Made by a program: the position numbers and the translations under genes
Source of the DNA: Mantis religiosa
Taxonomy: Eukaryota; Arthropoda; Insecta; Mantodea; Mantidae
NCBI GenBank assembly: GCA_030765055.1
Contig: CM060947.1
Location: 64,200,156-64,264,155 of the forward strand
Length of the DNA stretch: 64,000 nt
Reading direction: 5' to 3'
Notes under the pieces: generated by a model
Database searches by the model: none
Told to the model about the DNA's origin: nothing
The model's input: only the letters and a program-made list of their open reading frames with translations
Shown here: one piece after another, positions 32,685 to 45,152 of the stretch
Layout: every line of letters starts with the position of its first letter
How positions within the stretch are numbered: position 1 is the stretch's first letter

Positions 32685-34972
32685 ATTAATATGTTTGTAC
32701 GAAAATTATGAAACTCCTCCGTTCTTTTCATAAAAATGCTTGCATCATATTTACTAGCATTATAGTCGCATAATATTGTATATGTTTCTATTATATTATG
32801 TGTATTCTTATGTGTGTTTTTTTTTTCTTTACAGGTAGGTGAACTAGATGAGTCGATACGTTAATTACGAGCTTCGGTTTTCTTCTTCTCTTGGTAATGT
32901 ACTGCTATTTACACTTTATTTCATAGTGCTTACCTAATGACTCATTTAATCCTTTTCCTCTAGATATAATAAAACACATATGCCAATGTTTCCTTGTACT
33001 ATACCACAAGCCCAGATAAGTGACATGCTATATAACACGAAATACCTCTGCTGGAAGCTCATACCGTTTACTTCAAAACTGGTCTGGTATTAATTGTTTC
33101 CGCTGGTTAACTGTTACATTGATGAGATGTCCCCTGCTACGATATCCAGTAGAGGTTATTCATGTCATTAACCTTGACACCCCATGGTTCACAATGTCGT
33201 ACTGTGACATTATTTTAAAAGCTATGACTATACCACATGTTGCGTGAACAGTGCTAAAGGTATATGAGCATCCTGAGATGTGCATAAGCGTTGGAGCGCC
33301 CAGATCTGACTGAAAATTTCTTTAGGTAATAATAGGTAATAGGGTAAAAGGGACAACTAAGATTTTCGTTGTTTACACAGCGTCTAGGAAACTAAATATT
33401 TAGAGCGCGAAAACAATACAGGGAGTAAGATTGTACGTTTCGATAATCAATTCTGTGAAATACATGTGGTTTAATTTTATTTTTACAAAGAAATGTATCG
33501 AAAATTTAACCTATGAGCTTCTAATGTTGAATAAATATTTCCTCCTTTTACTTGAAGTGTTTCAAATAAAAAAGCGTTGTATAAATCATCTCTATGCATT
33601 AGCTTTCCCACTGACTTAGAGACATTTTATGTTTACTATTCATGGGATAAGATAAAATAAAAGAGCAAAGAATCATTAAACTTTTACGTAATTCCATTAT
33701 AATTTTGTCATAATTATCAAAATGATCAGTGTTTCTGATGAAGCATCTACAAAGCTTCGTCTCTCTCTCTCGTGAGCCAGCTTTGGTCAAAGACGGACCT
33801 AGGTGCGCTCTCTGTAAGGTATGTAGCTAACCGTGTATTTCTTATTATTGTAGTAAATTTTTCATGTATAAATTGTAGTTTCAGTATTTTTAATGTAATT
33901 GAACCTTTATACAGAAGTTCTAATCTCTCCTGAGTATGCCTACCTTTGATTTATGAGCCCCTGAGGTGCGACCTGCCACGTGGCAACCTAATCCTTTACC
34001 ATCCTAGCCAGGTTGCCACAATATCTCTGTAGATTCGTTATGTTTTGTATTTTCCCACTCACAGCACGAGAATATTATGGATATGGGTAAACGTGGTTTA
34101 TCTCTCTTGTTTTCCCTTTACTGAGGGTACTCGCATAGTTATCAAGATTAAACGGAGGAACTGGCTCTTGAACTCTTAGGTTATGCTATTCTTTCTGGAC
34201 TTGGGCGATGGGAGCCTTGAAAACTGAATTATTGTCGTGGCGCAAACGTTTGTTATAGAGGTCATTTCAGATTTTTTTTGAGAATTCTGAGTTCGTATAT
34301 GTTATTACATAATAGCGTTTAATATAGCCTAGGAGTGGGTATCAGCATTTAATTCTAATGTGTGGATACCGTCCCAGTTGGGCATAACATCGGCATAATA
34401 ATCTGGAAAGTAATATTAAATAAATAATTAAGGGCGGAAAGATACCACAGTATGAATTAAGCTAAATTATAACAAATATAGAGTATAATGATTAAATATA
34501 CAGATGCAGAAACTAAAGAGGCAGTCCCTATACACATATTTTTATTGCAAGCACGTGAACCCAACGTGTAAAGAGAGCCGGGAAAATGAACACTTACCCT
34601 CATAGGAATCTTCCTTGTGTTGAGCCGACAAAGGTGGAATTGTTCGAGAATCGCCCGAGGGGTAGTCTCAAGCAACAGCGAGTCGCCTGCCGTTGCATTG
34701 GTCTGCACATGATACGTGATGAGAGAATTGACACCGGGGATTTAAGATACACATTTTCAAACGTGCTTATGCATGCCTTAATTACCTAGACCGTGGAGAA
34801 GTGAAAGTTGCGTGGAATACATGCCTCAGAAACTAGAAACTGCGATGAAATTTAAGAGCAGGGATGAAACACAAACTATAAGGAACGAGTAACCGGTTAA
34901 ATGACCTCTAAAGTGTAAAAAATTTCCGCAAAAGGAAGGGGAAATTTGTGCAATGGCAACGTCTGACGTTTG

Positions 34973-34974
<2 letters not shown>
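32685..34974. other. Unassigned stretch
   Basis: No gene recognised; open frames are at most 83 codons. It contains a palindromic 'tgccacgtggca' at about 33975. Confidence 0.4.

Positions 34975-35019
<45 letters not shown>
34975..35019. repeat. Poly-A tract (45 bases)
   Basis: An uninterrupted A run directly before the 53-bp minisatellite. Confidence 0.97.
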
Positions 35020-35023
<4 letters not shown>

Positions 35024-35025
35024 GA

Positions 35026-35286
35026 GGAACAACACATATTAGCTAGTTATCAAACACACTCCTTAGTGGCGAATGAAGGGAACAACACATATTAGCTAGT
35101 TGTCAAACACACTCTGTAGTGGCGAATGAAGGGAACAACACATATTAGCTAGTTGTCAAACACACTCTGTAGTGGCGAATGAAGGGAGCAACACGTACGG
35201 AAAGTTCATCCAAGTCCGTGTTCGTGAATGGACGGAGCAACAGACATATTAGGTGGTTATCAAACACTCCGTGTTAGTGAGGGACG
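35026..35286. repeat. 53-bp minisatellite, five units
   Basis: Units start at 35026, 35079, 35132, 35185 and 35234. The second and third are nearly identical ('ggaacaacacatattagcta', 'gttgtcaaacacactctgta', 'gtggcgaatgaag'). The fourth is 49 bp and degenerate, and the fifth is again 53 bp. Homogeneity falls from the middle to the right edge. Confidence 0.95.
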
Positions 35287-35550
35287 TCATCAATACTTTA
35301 CCAAACTCAGTTGTTGTATAATGCTCCGGAAATACTCTATTGCGCGAAGTAATGCTCTCGACGTCCAGGAAAGACAACGCGTACACAGCTACATACACCA
35401 CTCGGCGCGTCCTAGTAATCTACAAGTTTACTCGCTACTGTGATTTAAACTAGCCGTCATGTCACGCGCACAGCAACGGGCAAATCCTAAATATCGCGCC
35501 TAATGTGCGGATAACATCAACACAACAGTGACGAGTGGAGAGGGCGACTT
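35287..35550. other. Unassigned CpG-containing stretch
   Basis: More CG dinucleotides than the surroundings (for example 'ctcggcgcgtcc', 'tcacgcgcacag'). It leads into family G and could be its upstream part. A 'gtataaataaac' TATA-like string lies at about 35552. Confidence 0.35.
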
Positions 35551-35584
35551 GTATAAATAAACTTGACATATGATAATACCCATA

Positions 35585-35760
35585 CACTGTCAGGACGCAC
35601 CCACTCCCTGAAACTCAAAAGAGAGAATCCATGCAGACCTACCCTGAGAAAAACCCGACCTGTTGTAAACCTCCCATCCGTAGGTGAGGTGGGAGTTGAA
35701 TGCCGAGAGGGCTCAACGAGGTACTTAACGGGCAAGTACCGCCTCAGTGTGTATGATAAC
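35585..35760 (+). repeat. Family G repeat, copy 1
   Basis: Shares blocks in the same order with 59036-59225: 'gtcaggacgcacccactcc', 'gagagaatccatg', a central 'aacctccc' region, an 'agagggctcaacg'-like block and 'accgcctcagt'. The nature of the repeat is unknown. Confidence 0.5.
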
Positions 35761-35819
35761 AATTCTCTGTTAGCAACTACTGAGCATGTGGGGGTTTTAA
35801 TGCCATTATTCGTATAGGT

Positions 35820-36949
35820 TCAACATTTACAAAATTGTTATGCACTATTAGGCTCTGTTATTTTTAAACTTTAGTTTCCGATGTTGTTTTAAGGAGAGAT
35901 AGAATTTTGTTGTTAATGCCAAGAATCCTGTTGTTGTATTATCTCATGTTTTATTTTAGGAACAAGCGTTTATATGAAGAAAGTTACAGTACAATATTCA
36001 CCTGTTATTACTTTTTATAATAATTGCGCGTCTGATTTTTTTTTTCAGAAATACGATAAATTGGCAATTCGCCCTTATGATTACATCGTACCGTCAATAA
36101 CAACAAAGACAGAAAATACTACAAACTAAAAATATTCCTTAAAGTTATATCTCAATGCTACTATCCAACATATTTAAATAAAGTAACAAATTGATTTTGA
36201 TGTGTTGTGTTCTAAGTCGTAATTTCGTAATGATAAAAAGAAACAAGTGATCCACAAAGTGCGCTCAGTCTCACAGATGCGAAACGAGTAAAAATAACAC
36301 TTAATCTTTGTTTATTTATAATTCATAATTTCGACTGCCTGAAAAAAATATTGCTTGACACACATATATAGAAAAGGAAGCAAATAAGCAACACGGTTTC
36401 CTGAACCTAGCATTTCAGGGTACTTAGGCTAGTCATTGATTCTTTTAATCTTAACGCCTTTTGCCAATCAACACATCCATTTAATTTTTTCAACTCATTT
36501 TATTAGAAATTGATCTTTGTCACCAAGCACAATCAACATGTCATCCACGTTATTAAAATTGCATAAGCTGTATCTCCTTCCTTAAACTAAGAATGAGGAA
36601 AGATTCAGAGGAAATCTTAAAACGGTCCTATTAGCATCCTATTAACAATCCCTCTTACGAGATGTGTACAGGATAATTTTATTGTGCTCGCAAGATAATG
36701 TCTGGCTTTTAAATTTTATATTGAATGGGTGAAACTTCTCCCCATTAATGCGTGTGTATTACTTAACTTAGAACTTCTACTTATGGTCATTTAATGTTGT
36801 AAACATTAATTTTCATTTATACCGTATTCCGGCTTTGGGATCTAGGTTCACATAGCTTTGCCTATGGAGTAATTGCTAATAAAAACGATGCTCCATTTAT
36901 CATTCTGTTAATTTGAATAGATACAGTCAGACTAAAAAGTTCAGCACCT
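35820..36949. other. Unassigned AT-rich stretch
   Basis: No supported feature. Confidence 0.4.
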
Positions 36950-37574
36950 TCTTCTTCTTTTTCTTCTTCTTCACTCCAAGGGCTAGGCAATGCTGCCTGT
37001 TCCGGCTTAAAACATGTCTGGCTATCGTTTTCGTGGTCTTCCCGGATGTCTCTTTCCTCTAGGTTTATAGTTTATAACTCTTCTTGGGATCCTATCTCTC
37101 GGCATTCTCTCAATATGCTCTCTCCATTCCTTTCTATAATTTATTATTTTTTCTCCTAAAGAACTTATTTCTAAATATTCTCTTATTTTTTCATTTGGAA
37201 TTTTATCTAAAATAGTACATCCCTTTACTTCTCTTAAAATCTCATTTTGGCAGCCTGTACCTTGTTTTTGTCTGCTTTTGTTAATGTCCATGTTTCAGAA
37301 CCAAAAAGAAAAGCAGGCACAGCCATTACTTTATAAAATTTCATCCGCGTTTCTTTTCTGGTTTAAGTTTTTAGGCTTCTATTTATTATGCCGCATATTT
37401 GTTGAAACATTGGTAATTTATTTTTAAAATCAATTTCATATTTATAACTGACATATGTTCCCAAATATTTAAAACCCGTAACTTGCTCTAAGATAATATC
37501 ATCAATTACTATTTTGGTTCCAATAGTGTCTTTACCTCGAAACGCCATTGTTTTTGTTTTATTTGTGGAAATTT
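36950..37574 (-). pseudogene. LINE reverse transcriptase C-terminal part and 3' end
   Basis: The minus strand gives KISTNKTKTMAFRGKDTIGT, then ILEQVTGFKYLGTYVS, the RT palm/thumb continuation of insect non-LTR elements. A second frame gives WREHIERMPRDRIPRRVI and GKRHPGRPRKR, the usual C-terminus. It ends in a GAA-rich tail (about 36950-36975). The 3' untranslated block 'ctccaagggctaggcaatg' recurs in the LINE at 48781. The 5' end abuts a SINE-B head. Confidence 0.8.
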
Positions 37575-37661
37575 TGAAATTTCCAATACCATGGTCGGAA
37601 TTTGAACCATGGATCTCTCGGTCTCCGTCCAATTCCTCTTAACCATAAGGCTACCTTAGCA
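37575..37661 (-). mobile_element. SINE-B head fragment
   Basis: 'tcggaatttgaaccatggat' and 'cttaaccataaggctacctt' form the minus-strand B and A boxes. Truncated in the body where the LINE begins. Confidence 0.7.
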
Positions 37662-37688
37662 AATATGCCAGCATGACACTAAATTCTT

Positions 37689-37697
<9 letters not shown>

Positions 37698-37761
<64 letters not shown>

Positions 37762-37768
37762 GCGCGCG
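37698..37768. repeat. (CA)n(CG)n microsatellite
   Basis: About 30 CA units ending in a short CG run. Confidence 0.97.
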
Positions 37769-37867
37769 TACCTTTTGTGGCGACTTGCTATGTTGTACAC
37801 ACGGCTAGTGTGGAAGAAAGATTAAATTTCCATTCTGTTAATTTATGGTTTGGATTACGTTGGGTTA

Positions 37868-38160
37868 AAATAAGACCTGAAGCTTTCTTGGGGGCGAATT
37901 CCTCAAACTGTTCTCGGGAAGTAAGCCAGGAGAAAATACGATTAGAAATAAACGTTTCGGGAGTGCTCATCTCTCCCATCATTCGGTAATGCGAATTTTG
38001 ATAGTTTTGTCTTTGTTTATATTTGTATTATATCCAGTGATTCTTTTGTGGTTATAACATTTAATAAATATCCCGAGGGTATGGGAGATGCACACTCCGG
38101 AAACGTCAATTTCTAATCGTCTCTTCACCTGGTTTGCTTCCCGACAACAACTTGAGCATA
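37868..38160. mobile_element. Penelope-like terminal regions as an inverted pair
   Basis: 37868-37987 has the orientation of the Penelope 3' region at 20475-20600. 37990-38160 is the same region in reverse ('ctccggaaacgtcaatttct', 'ttgtggttataacat', 'gtctttgtttatatttgtat'). The arms are about 85% alike by eye and join near 37988. Penelope-like elements are known for inverted or partial tandem terminal arrangements. Confidence 0.8.
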
Positions 38161-38185
38161 CGTTGAGCTGTTTCTATAAACATCA

Positions 38186-38190
<5 letters not shown>

Positions 38191-38265
<75 letters not shown>
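38191..38265. repeat. (AC)n microsatellite
   Basis: About 37 uninterrupted AC units. Confidence 0.97.
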
Positions 38266-38266
<1 letters not shown>

Positions 38267-38530
38267 TATCGCGTCCATGATATTGCTAATATTTAAGGAC
38301 TCTGTGGAGTAATTGCAACAATCGTGGCTAAAGAAACATTTCGACTCTCCAGCCTTAAATCTAACCTGCTAATTTTGGATTCGAAAAACATTTGCTAGTT
38401 GACAGAACTGCTGAAGATCAAATCAATCACGCTGTTTCCAAAACATTAAATTATAAAATATTAATTAAAATGGAAATTGCTTTCCCTGTACAGAGTATTC
38501 CACTTTAGGAAGCTATAAAGTTGCCTAAAA

Positions 38531-38745
38531 CCGCCTGTATAAAATGGTAATAGCGCGTTGCCTCATGTTCAGGTGGCCCCGAGTTCGAATCCCGGTAAGG
38601 GCTGGTTATCTGGATAAGGATTTGTGATGGGGTTTATATTTCTGGTAACTCTAAGCTTTATAGATCTGGGATCATCTACGCATTATTTTCACCCGTTTCA
38701 TTCGTTGTCTGATATGGCCTAACCGGTTTAAAATCGTTACTTTTT
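38531..38745 (+). mobile_element. SINE-A copy, diverged
   Basis: 'ccccgagttcgaatcccggt' B box, 'tctggtaactctaagcttta', 'catttcattcgttgtctg' equivalents and 'atatggcctaaccggtt' tail in SINE-A order. Confidence 0.8.
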
Positions 38746-39340
38746 AAAGTAGGCTCTCGTAACGCTCTAAGACTTTTCGGTTCAAAAATATATATGTGGC
38801 TCCCTGACTATGCGTATGTGTGTGCGTGCATGTGTACGTGTATGTTAGAGCAACATCTTACGCCTCAAACTATTATGTACATGAAAAAAATTGTTAAAAC
38901 ACTTATGATTTTATCAAAATGGTTCCTGAAAGTTTGGTTAAAACAGAATATATTTAGGATATCCTCTTGTAAACAGCATTTTGTTAACTTCCTGGGAATG
39001 ACCTCTGAAATTCCTTTCATTACGAACAACTTCTGCATAACTAGTGAAACGGAAGAGGTGGACAAATCTTATCACACTATCCTTCCTGGTAATGCATCAC
39101 ATAGCACCCAGCTCTAAAAGTTCTATCATTTTAAGACCCTATTGTACCATATTTCTATTACTCCAAAAGAAAAGTAGGAATAATAAAATTTCTGACAAAG
39201 TTTATTTCGATGAGCAAGAATGAGATGGGAGATTAACTGTTTTAGAATAATTTATAAAAGAATATAAAAAGTCATGTGAGTTCAAGAGATTTAAACCAAC
39301 GTAAAGCCCTATCGCTGTCAATGTGACAATTTATAACTCA
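38746..39340. other. Unassigned stretch
   Basis: A 107-codon plus frame (38794-39117) shows no recognisable domain. Confidence 0.35.
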
Positions 39341-39452
39341 TTCTTCTTCTTCTTCTTCTTCTTCTTCTTCTTCTTCTTCTTCTTCTTCTTCTTCTTCTTC
39401 TTCTTCTTCTTCTTCTTCTTCTTCTTCTTCTTCTTCTTCTTCTTCTTCTTCT
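39341..39452. repeat. (TTC)n microsatellite
   Basis: About 37 uninterrupted TTC units over 112 bases. GAA/TTC runs of this length can form triplex DNA. Confidence 0.98.
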
Positions 39453-39683
39453 CTTTCTGGTTTCCTTCCTGATTTTTCTCTTATTTCATTAATAAATAGC
39501 AGTATTGCCATACATGTAAATTTGTCAAATAGTGAATTACTTTATTTATAGTATGTTTGTTTCATTTGTTGCCATATTATTTTAATTAACGCATAATTAT
39601 TTTATGTAATCTAATATAACAGTTGCAATTCCATAAGATTCGCTTTCATGTTTTCTCACTTGTGTATTACATTCCCTTCAGGG

Positions 39684-39943
39684 TTTTTTTTTTTTTCAAT
39701 TATATCCCACGCGTAACAGCAGTGGTCATATCGGCAGCCGTCTCCTTTGGAACATATCGATGGTTTTAAATCGTAGACGTTAGGTTGTATCATTAGATCA
39801 CATTCACACTCTCATTCATACTTTCAGACTCTGGGGAAGATTGGGAATCACCTTGGTTATAGAAAAATCCTCACACCCACTGCCGGGAATCGAACCAGGG
39901 ACCGCTACCACGGCAGGCAGGTGCTGCGGGGCCAGCCGACTTT
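39684..39943 (-). mobile_element. SINE-D copy
   Basis: Minus-strand tRNA-like head with 'gccgggaatcgaaccaggga' on the plus strand and an A-box region at about 39920-39943. The body is shared with 56746-57030 ('gaacatatcgatgg', 'atcattagatcacattcaca'). It ends in a T run (A tail) at 39685. Confidence 0.8.
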
Positions 39944-40443
39944 AGATTTTAAAAAGCTACAAGGCTACAACCTATACGTACACACATTATAAAGAGTGTT
40001 AAGTCAATAAAATGTGTTTAAATTGTTTGAAATGTGGAATAGCAACACGGGAAAATTGAATAACATATTTTGAAAATGTGCATTTCCTAGGTAATGATAT
40101 ATCTGTTTTTCATCACTTCATCATTATGTAGAGCAACTTTGAAAGGATCGGAATATCTACTCTCTCCGCATGCGCTTGTTTAAGATATAACGTAGATGCA
40201 CATCTTCTTTATGGATTTTTCTGTCTCCAAGTATTTTCTGCAGCAGCCGAGGTTTTCCTATAGTTCTCAAGCGTTTGTTGAAGTATACTTAGGCAAAATT
40301 CTGCGCTTATTCTAAACATTCCCTTGACAAGATCTCGTGCAGAGATTGAGTTGCCCTTATTGGATAGCAGCAAAGCCATTGTGCTCACACTGCCCTCTAA
40401 ACTTCCAGCACAGAATTCACATCGCGTTTCAAAAAGTTCTTGT

Positions 40444-40444
<1 letters not shown>
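39944..40444. other. Unassigned stretch
   Basis: Nothing recognised. Confidence 0.4.

Positions 40445-40475
<31 letters not shown>
40445..40475. repeat. (AT)n microsatellite
   Basis: About 15 AT units. Confidence 0.95.
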
Positions 40476-41248
<773 letters not shown>

Positions 41249-41561
41249 TTTATATAATATACGGATGGGTCGTTACTAGTTGAATCGTTTATTTCAGAAA
41301 CCACCTAAGAGACAAAATATCAAAAAATGTGTTTTTTGTGGTACCGTACAATTTAAAGGTAAATAAATGCTTTAGTGCAGAAATAACCTATGTTTCATAT
41401 CAGAAATGTTATTTTCAGTCTTGAAAATAATCCGTTTGTTTCAGAAATAACCAAAGCTCCGTCGCTTAGGTTCTTTCTGCGGTAAATTTCACTCGTGACG
41501 GTTGGCGGCCTTGATGACATCACGTGTTTTGTGACTCGCTGTGACACTAATTCACAACTAC

Positions 41562-41756
41562 GGGTCCTGCGCTGTGGCGTAGCGGGCTAAGGCGGCATGC
41601 CTTGGTCCCTGGTCACGGAAAGCGGCCCGGGTTCGATCCCACCCATGTGGTGGAGATTTTAGGTCCCGGGTATAGGACCGGTGCCCACTCAGCATCGTGA
41701 GGAAACTGAGGAGCTTACGCTCCAAGTCCTCATTCGGTAAGTTTCGTTTGACTCTG
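41562..41756 (+). mobile_element. SINE-C copy, 3' truncated
   Basis: Head 'gcgctgtggcgtagcgggct' and B box 'cgggttcgatcccaccc' are well preserved. The 'aggtcccgggtataggaccg' and 'ccactcagcatcgtgagga' body follows. The downstream blocks seen at 52270-52420 are missing. Confidence 0.85.
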
Positions 41757-41884
41757 TAAACATAGATGACAACTTTGAAATTTGAAATGCGCTATACACT
41801 GACATCTAGTGGCTAACACGCTAAGCTTTATCATGTCCACCATATTTCGTTTATAATCAACTTCGAGGTTAATTAGCTAACCAG

Positions 41885-42420
41885 TTTACAACAATCGTAT
41901 TTTAGAATTAGAATTTTAGTTCCTCCTTGACAACATATACATGTTATGTGACACGTCAAAATGTATAAATACAGTATATACATAAAGGCAAGTTCATCAC
42001 ATACAATATACACAGTAAGCAGCTTTTCTATGGTTTCATGTGGTATTTGCATAGGCTAATTTACTAAAAGAAATGTCATAATATAAATATTACAGGTTTG
42101 TGAATGTACTAAGCTCCCAGTGCTCATTTACATGGCTATAGTTCTAAAAATTCATTAACCGCATAAAAACAGTGTGCATGCAAAAATTTCTTAACGCTAT
42201 TCTTAAAATGTTTTAATGATGCAGGTTGTTTAAATGAATTTGAAAGTTTATTATATAACATTGTCCCTTTTAGTTAAAGCTTCTTTCATAAAGGCTGGTT
42301 TGGATTTGCCAGCTTATCCTTGTTACGAGTGTGGTGGTAATGTACATCAGCATTTACTTGTAAATGTACTTTATATTTGTATGAACATTTGTGGATGTTA
42401 TGGCTCTCGAAAGGGGACAC
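41885..42420 (-). mobile_element. LINE 3' end with RT C-terminal remnant
   Basis: On the minus strand, after HTRNKDKLANP, the frame continues through KGTMLYNKLSNSFKQPASL and KHFKNSVKKFLHAHCF. This is the C-terminal tail pattern (TR.K..L.NP ... LYN.LP..IK ... FK..VKKFLL) of many animal non-LTR retrotransposons. The frame is interrupted in its first part. The 3' untranslated region ends near 41905 in a TTAGAA-type short repeat, a common LINE tail style. 5' truncated. Confidence 0.7.
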
Positions 42421-42430
42421 ATTATTATTC

Positions 42431-43810
42431 GTCTACCTCCGTATGACTGTGATCTGAAAGCAACTGAGCCGGTGTGAGCAAAATTAATAAATGTTTTCAG
42501 AGGATGCAACGTTACTTGTGATATCTTCGCTTATCTTACACGCTATTTTGCTGAACTGTGTTTTTCAAGGTTGAGCACACTGAAGAAACAAAAGAACGTT
42601 AGCTTTTGCTTCTTCCCCTCTGCCCGCTTTACACCGTAAATCCAGCGCTCTTCTTATCTTGCGCGTACTGTATATAATATGGTTATTACATGACAAATGA
42701 AACGTATATCTTATGAGTATATATGACTACGCATAACTGGTATATAGTCTTACTATAGAAAATATGTACAGCTTCTTAAGGTACACACTTTATAAATGCT
42801 ACATTTTATCTTTCCCTTTCTCTGTGCAATGAGTCATTTCGGAGATATTTTTGCTATTTGTTTGAATCAATACTTCTAATTTTCTAAAATGGGAAGTCGT
42901 TATTCCTGTTTTTATCCCTTAGTCATGTAAAGATAGAACGAAATTGCCTAAACATCACATATGACGGGCTTTTAAAACGTTTGATTATTGCTTAAATTTT
43001 AACGTATTCTATATTCCTTAGCGCCTACAGTAGAATTAGCTATAATTTATCTAAATTAGTATGAAGTAGATGAATAAACAATTGTAGTAATAGTATGGAC
43101 ACAGAAAAAATAATTTGACATAACAATTGTACTTACTACTTGATATTTTAGGAGTACATTATATGCGTAAAATTTGTCCCACAATCCATTTTTCGTGATG
43201 GTCAAGTATTGTTTCCTATCAGGGAGTAGGCATGTTATATTTGGAATAAAATCACTGTTCATCCTGTAGGGCTAACACGAATTCCTGGAAATTAAATACA
43301 TAAATGATTGTAATTTTTTTCGTGAAACTGTAATTTTGTGTTAAGTAAAGAGAAGGAAAGGACAAAAGTTAGAGTAGAGGTGTGCGTGTTAGTTATAGCA
43401 CCAATATTCCTCCCCCTCGGTCGGTTTTCCCCGCCCTTTCACGTTACTATTCCATCACACGTGAACTTTTGCCTGAAAAATCATTAGTTTGTTCCACACA
43501 ACAAGTGAGGCCAGTCATCAATCCGAACTGAAAAGGAAGCAAGATGAGAAATTTGATGTTCTTTCATCTGATTGTCCTTTTTTTGCACCACCAAGTGGGA
43601 TTTGGCGTGATATTGCCAGCTCATCCATCAGCTTGTCTCTTTCCCTTGTTTATTGTGTCTCAGCCCAGCAACATATGTTCCTTTAATGGGAAGAAGCGAC
43701 TATCTCACAGCTGCCCCTTTCGTCTTTTTATTTCTTTTTGCTGTTCCGAATAACATACTTTACCCCAGCATTTGCCACACTCCTGTTTTATCATTGTTTT
43801 CCGTCAATAA
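42431..43810. other. Unassigned stretch
   Basis: No gene or repeat match; overlapping frames at 43489-43753 are unrecognised. Confidence 0.4.
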
Positions 43811-43812
43811 TA

Positions 43813-44457
43813 CGAGGTACGTCCAGAAAAGTAAGCTCTGTTTGGTAATAAAATTATTTGTTGCACAAAATCACATAACTCTTAAACTACTTATCCACAT
43901 AACTGCCGAAATTTTGCAGCCATTTGCCATAGCGAGGCACAAGTTTTGTATACCTTCTTCATAGAAGTTTGCCGCCTGTGTCTTCAACCAGTTGGAAACA
44001 TTTTCTTACAGCTCTTCGTCATTGTTGAAGTGTTGACCGCCAAGGAAAGATTTGAGATGCAAAAAAAGATGAAAGTCGCTAGGAGCGAGATCAGGGATGT
44101 ACGGGGTTTGGTCAAACACGTCCCAGCCAGATCCTTGTAGGATGCTTTACGTCGCATTTGCAGTGTGTGTTCGTGCGTTGTCGTGAAGAAACACAACACC
44201 TTTTGACAGCCGATAAATTTCACTTTTCTAGCATTCAGAAAACGAATCACAGATCTGATTTCACAAGCGGCGGGATTTTCAATCAACACCGACATTGTAA
44301 ACAAGCACAACAAGGCGTACGTGACTGACAGCGATATCACAATGGCGCACGTTTCTTTTCCTTGGTACAGAGCGTCTACCACGCATGTGCAGAACTGCGA
44401 TCGCAGCGCTGCAGCGGAGATAAATTGAAACAGAAGTTACTTTCTGGACGCCTCTTG
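43813..44457 (-). mobile_element. mariner internal-deletion derivative (645 bp)
   Basis: TA at 43811-43812 and 44458-44459. TIRs: left 'cgaggtacgtccagaaaagt', and the right end on the minus strand 'caagaggcgtccagaaagta'. Inside, the minus strand runs from the transposase start region straight into the D2-D3 region and the C-terminus, so most of the catalytic first half is deleted. It could only have moved with transposase supplied in trans. Confidence 0.9.
43900..44297 (-). pseudogene. Deleted mariner transposase
   Basis: From the methionine near 44297 the minus strand reads MSVLIENPAACEIRSVIRFL, the usual N-terminus of this mariner group. After about 30 residues it jumps, with a frame change, to VVFLHDNARTHTANAT (second catalytic aspartate, about 44180). 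After a stop comes GSGWDVFDQTPYIPDLAPSD, with the third aspartate 35 residues after the second. Then come FHLFLHLKSFLGGQHFNN, another stop, and the C-terminal block NWLKTQAANFYEEGIQNL. The D1 region is gone. Confidence 0.85.
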
Positions 44458-44459
44458 TA

Positions 44460-45113
44460 TTTCTATATTAACATTCATTCAAATCCGCGAATAACAAAAC
44501 ATCGATGCTTTTACCACCAGAACGGTCGTTTTATATCTTGTGCAGTACTACATCGCGGAGAATTCCATTCTGAAAATATCGTATTAGATGTGTGGTAGAT
44601 ATTGTTTAAATTCTTTCAAAATGTAAGCTTAAAGTAAAGCAAAGCATGAGAATGATAGAAGTTTAGAATTTGTGTAGCCATGGCAACGTAATAAAGAAGT
44701 TGGAATTTTTACAAGAACCAGTTCTTCTGCAAAAAACATTCGTAGGGAATAGACATAGATCAGTATTACTCTACAAGTGTGCATATAAGGAGTTATAAAT
44801 GTACGCATTAATAGCTGATGTGCTATTAATTTATAATTAGTATTTTGCATCATTAGTAGAAGGAGTAAACGCAATTATCAATAATCAACATAATTTTGTA
44901 AGAACAAGTATCGAATTGTATATGTGGAATAAATTTTGCATTTTGGGAAAGTATGATTGAATAGTTAATCAATCAGTAGCAGAATTAAATATTTCTCAGC
45001 TCCGACACTACGAGTCTGGGTGCTGAGATCATCGCTCGAGAGCAGCCATGGTAATTTTCAAGAAATTTTGCTAGAACTTCACCAAAGGTGGGAAATCCAT
45101 CATTACCACCTTC

Positions 45114-45118
<5 letters not shown>
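44460..45118. other. Unassigned stretch
   Basis: No recognised feature. The last 110 bases lead into a 33-base A tract and could be an unclassified retroposon. Confidence 0.4.

Positions 45119-45151
<33 letters not shown>
45119..45151. repeat. Poly-A tract
   Basis: 33 consecutive A. Confidence 0.95.

Positions 45152-45152
<1 letters not shown>

Noticed and set aside
41490..41550. Promoter with a 'tgatgacatcacg' CRE-like site
   Set aside because: A single motif without a transcription unit; chance occurrence cannot be excluded.
43544..43964. Signal-peptide-like frames before the mariner derivative
   Set aside because: Hydrophobic composition only; no conserved domain or gene structure.
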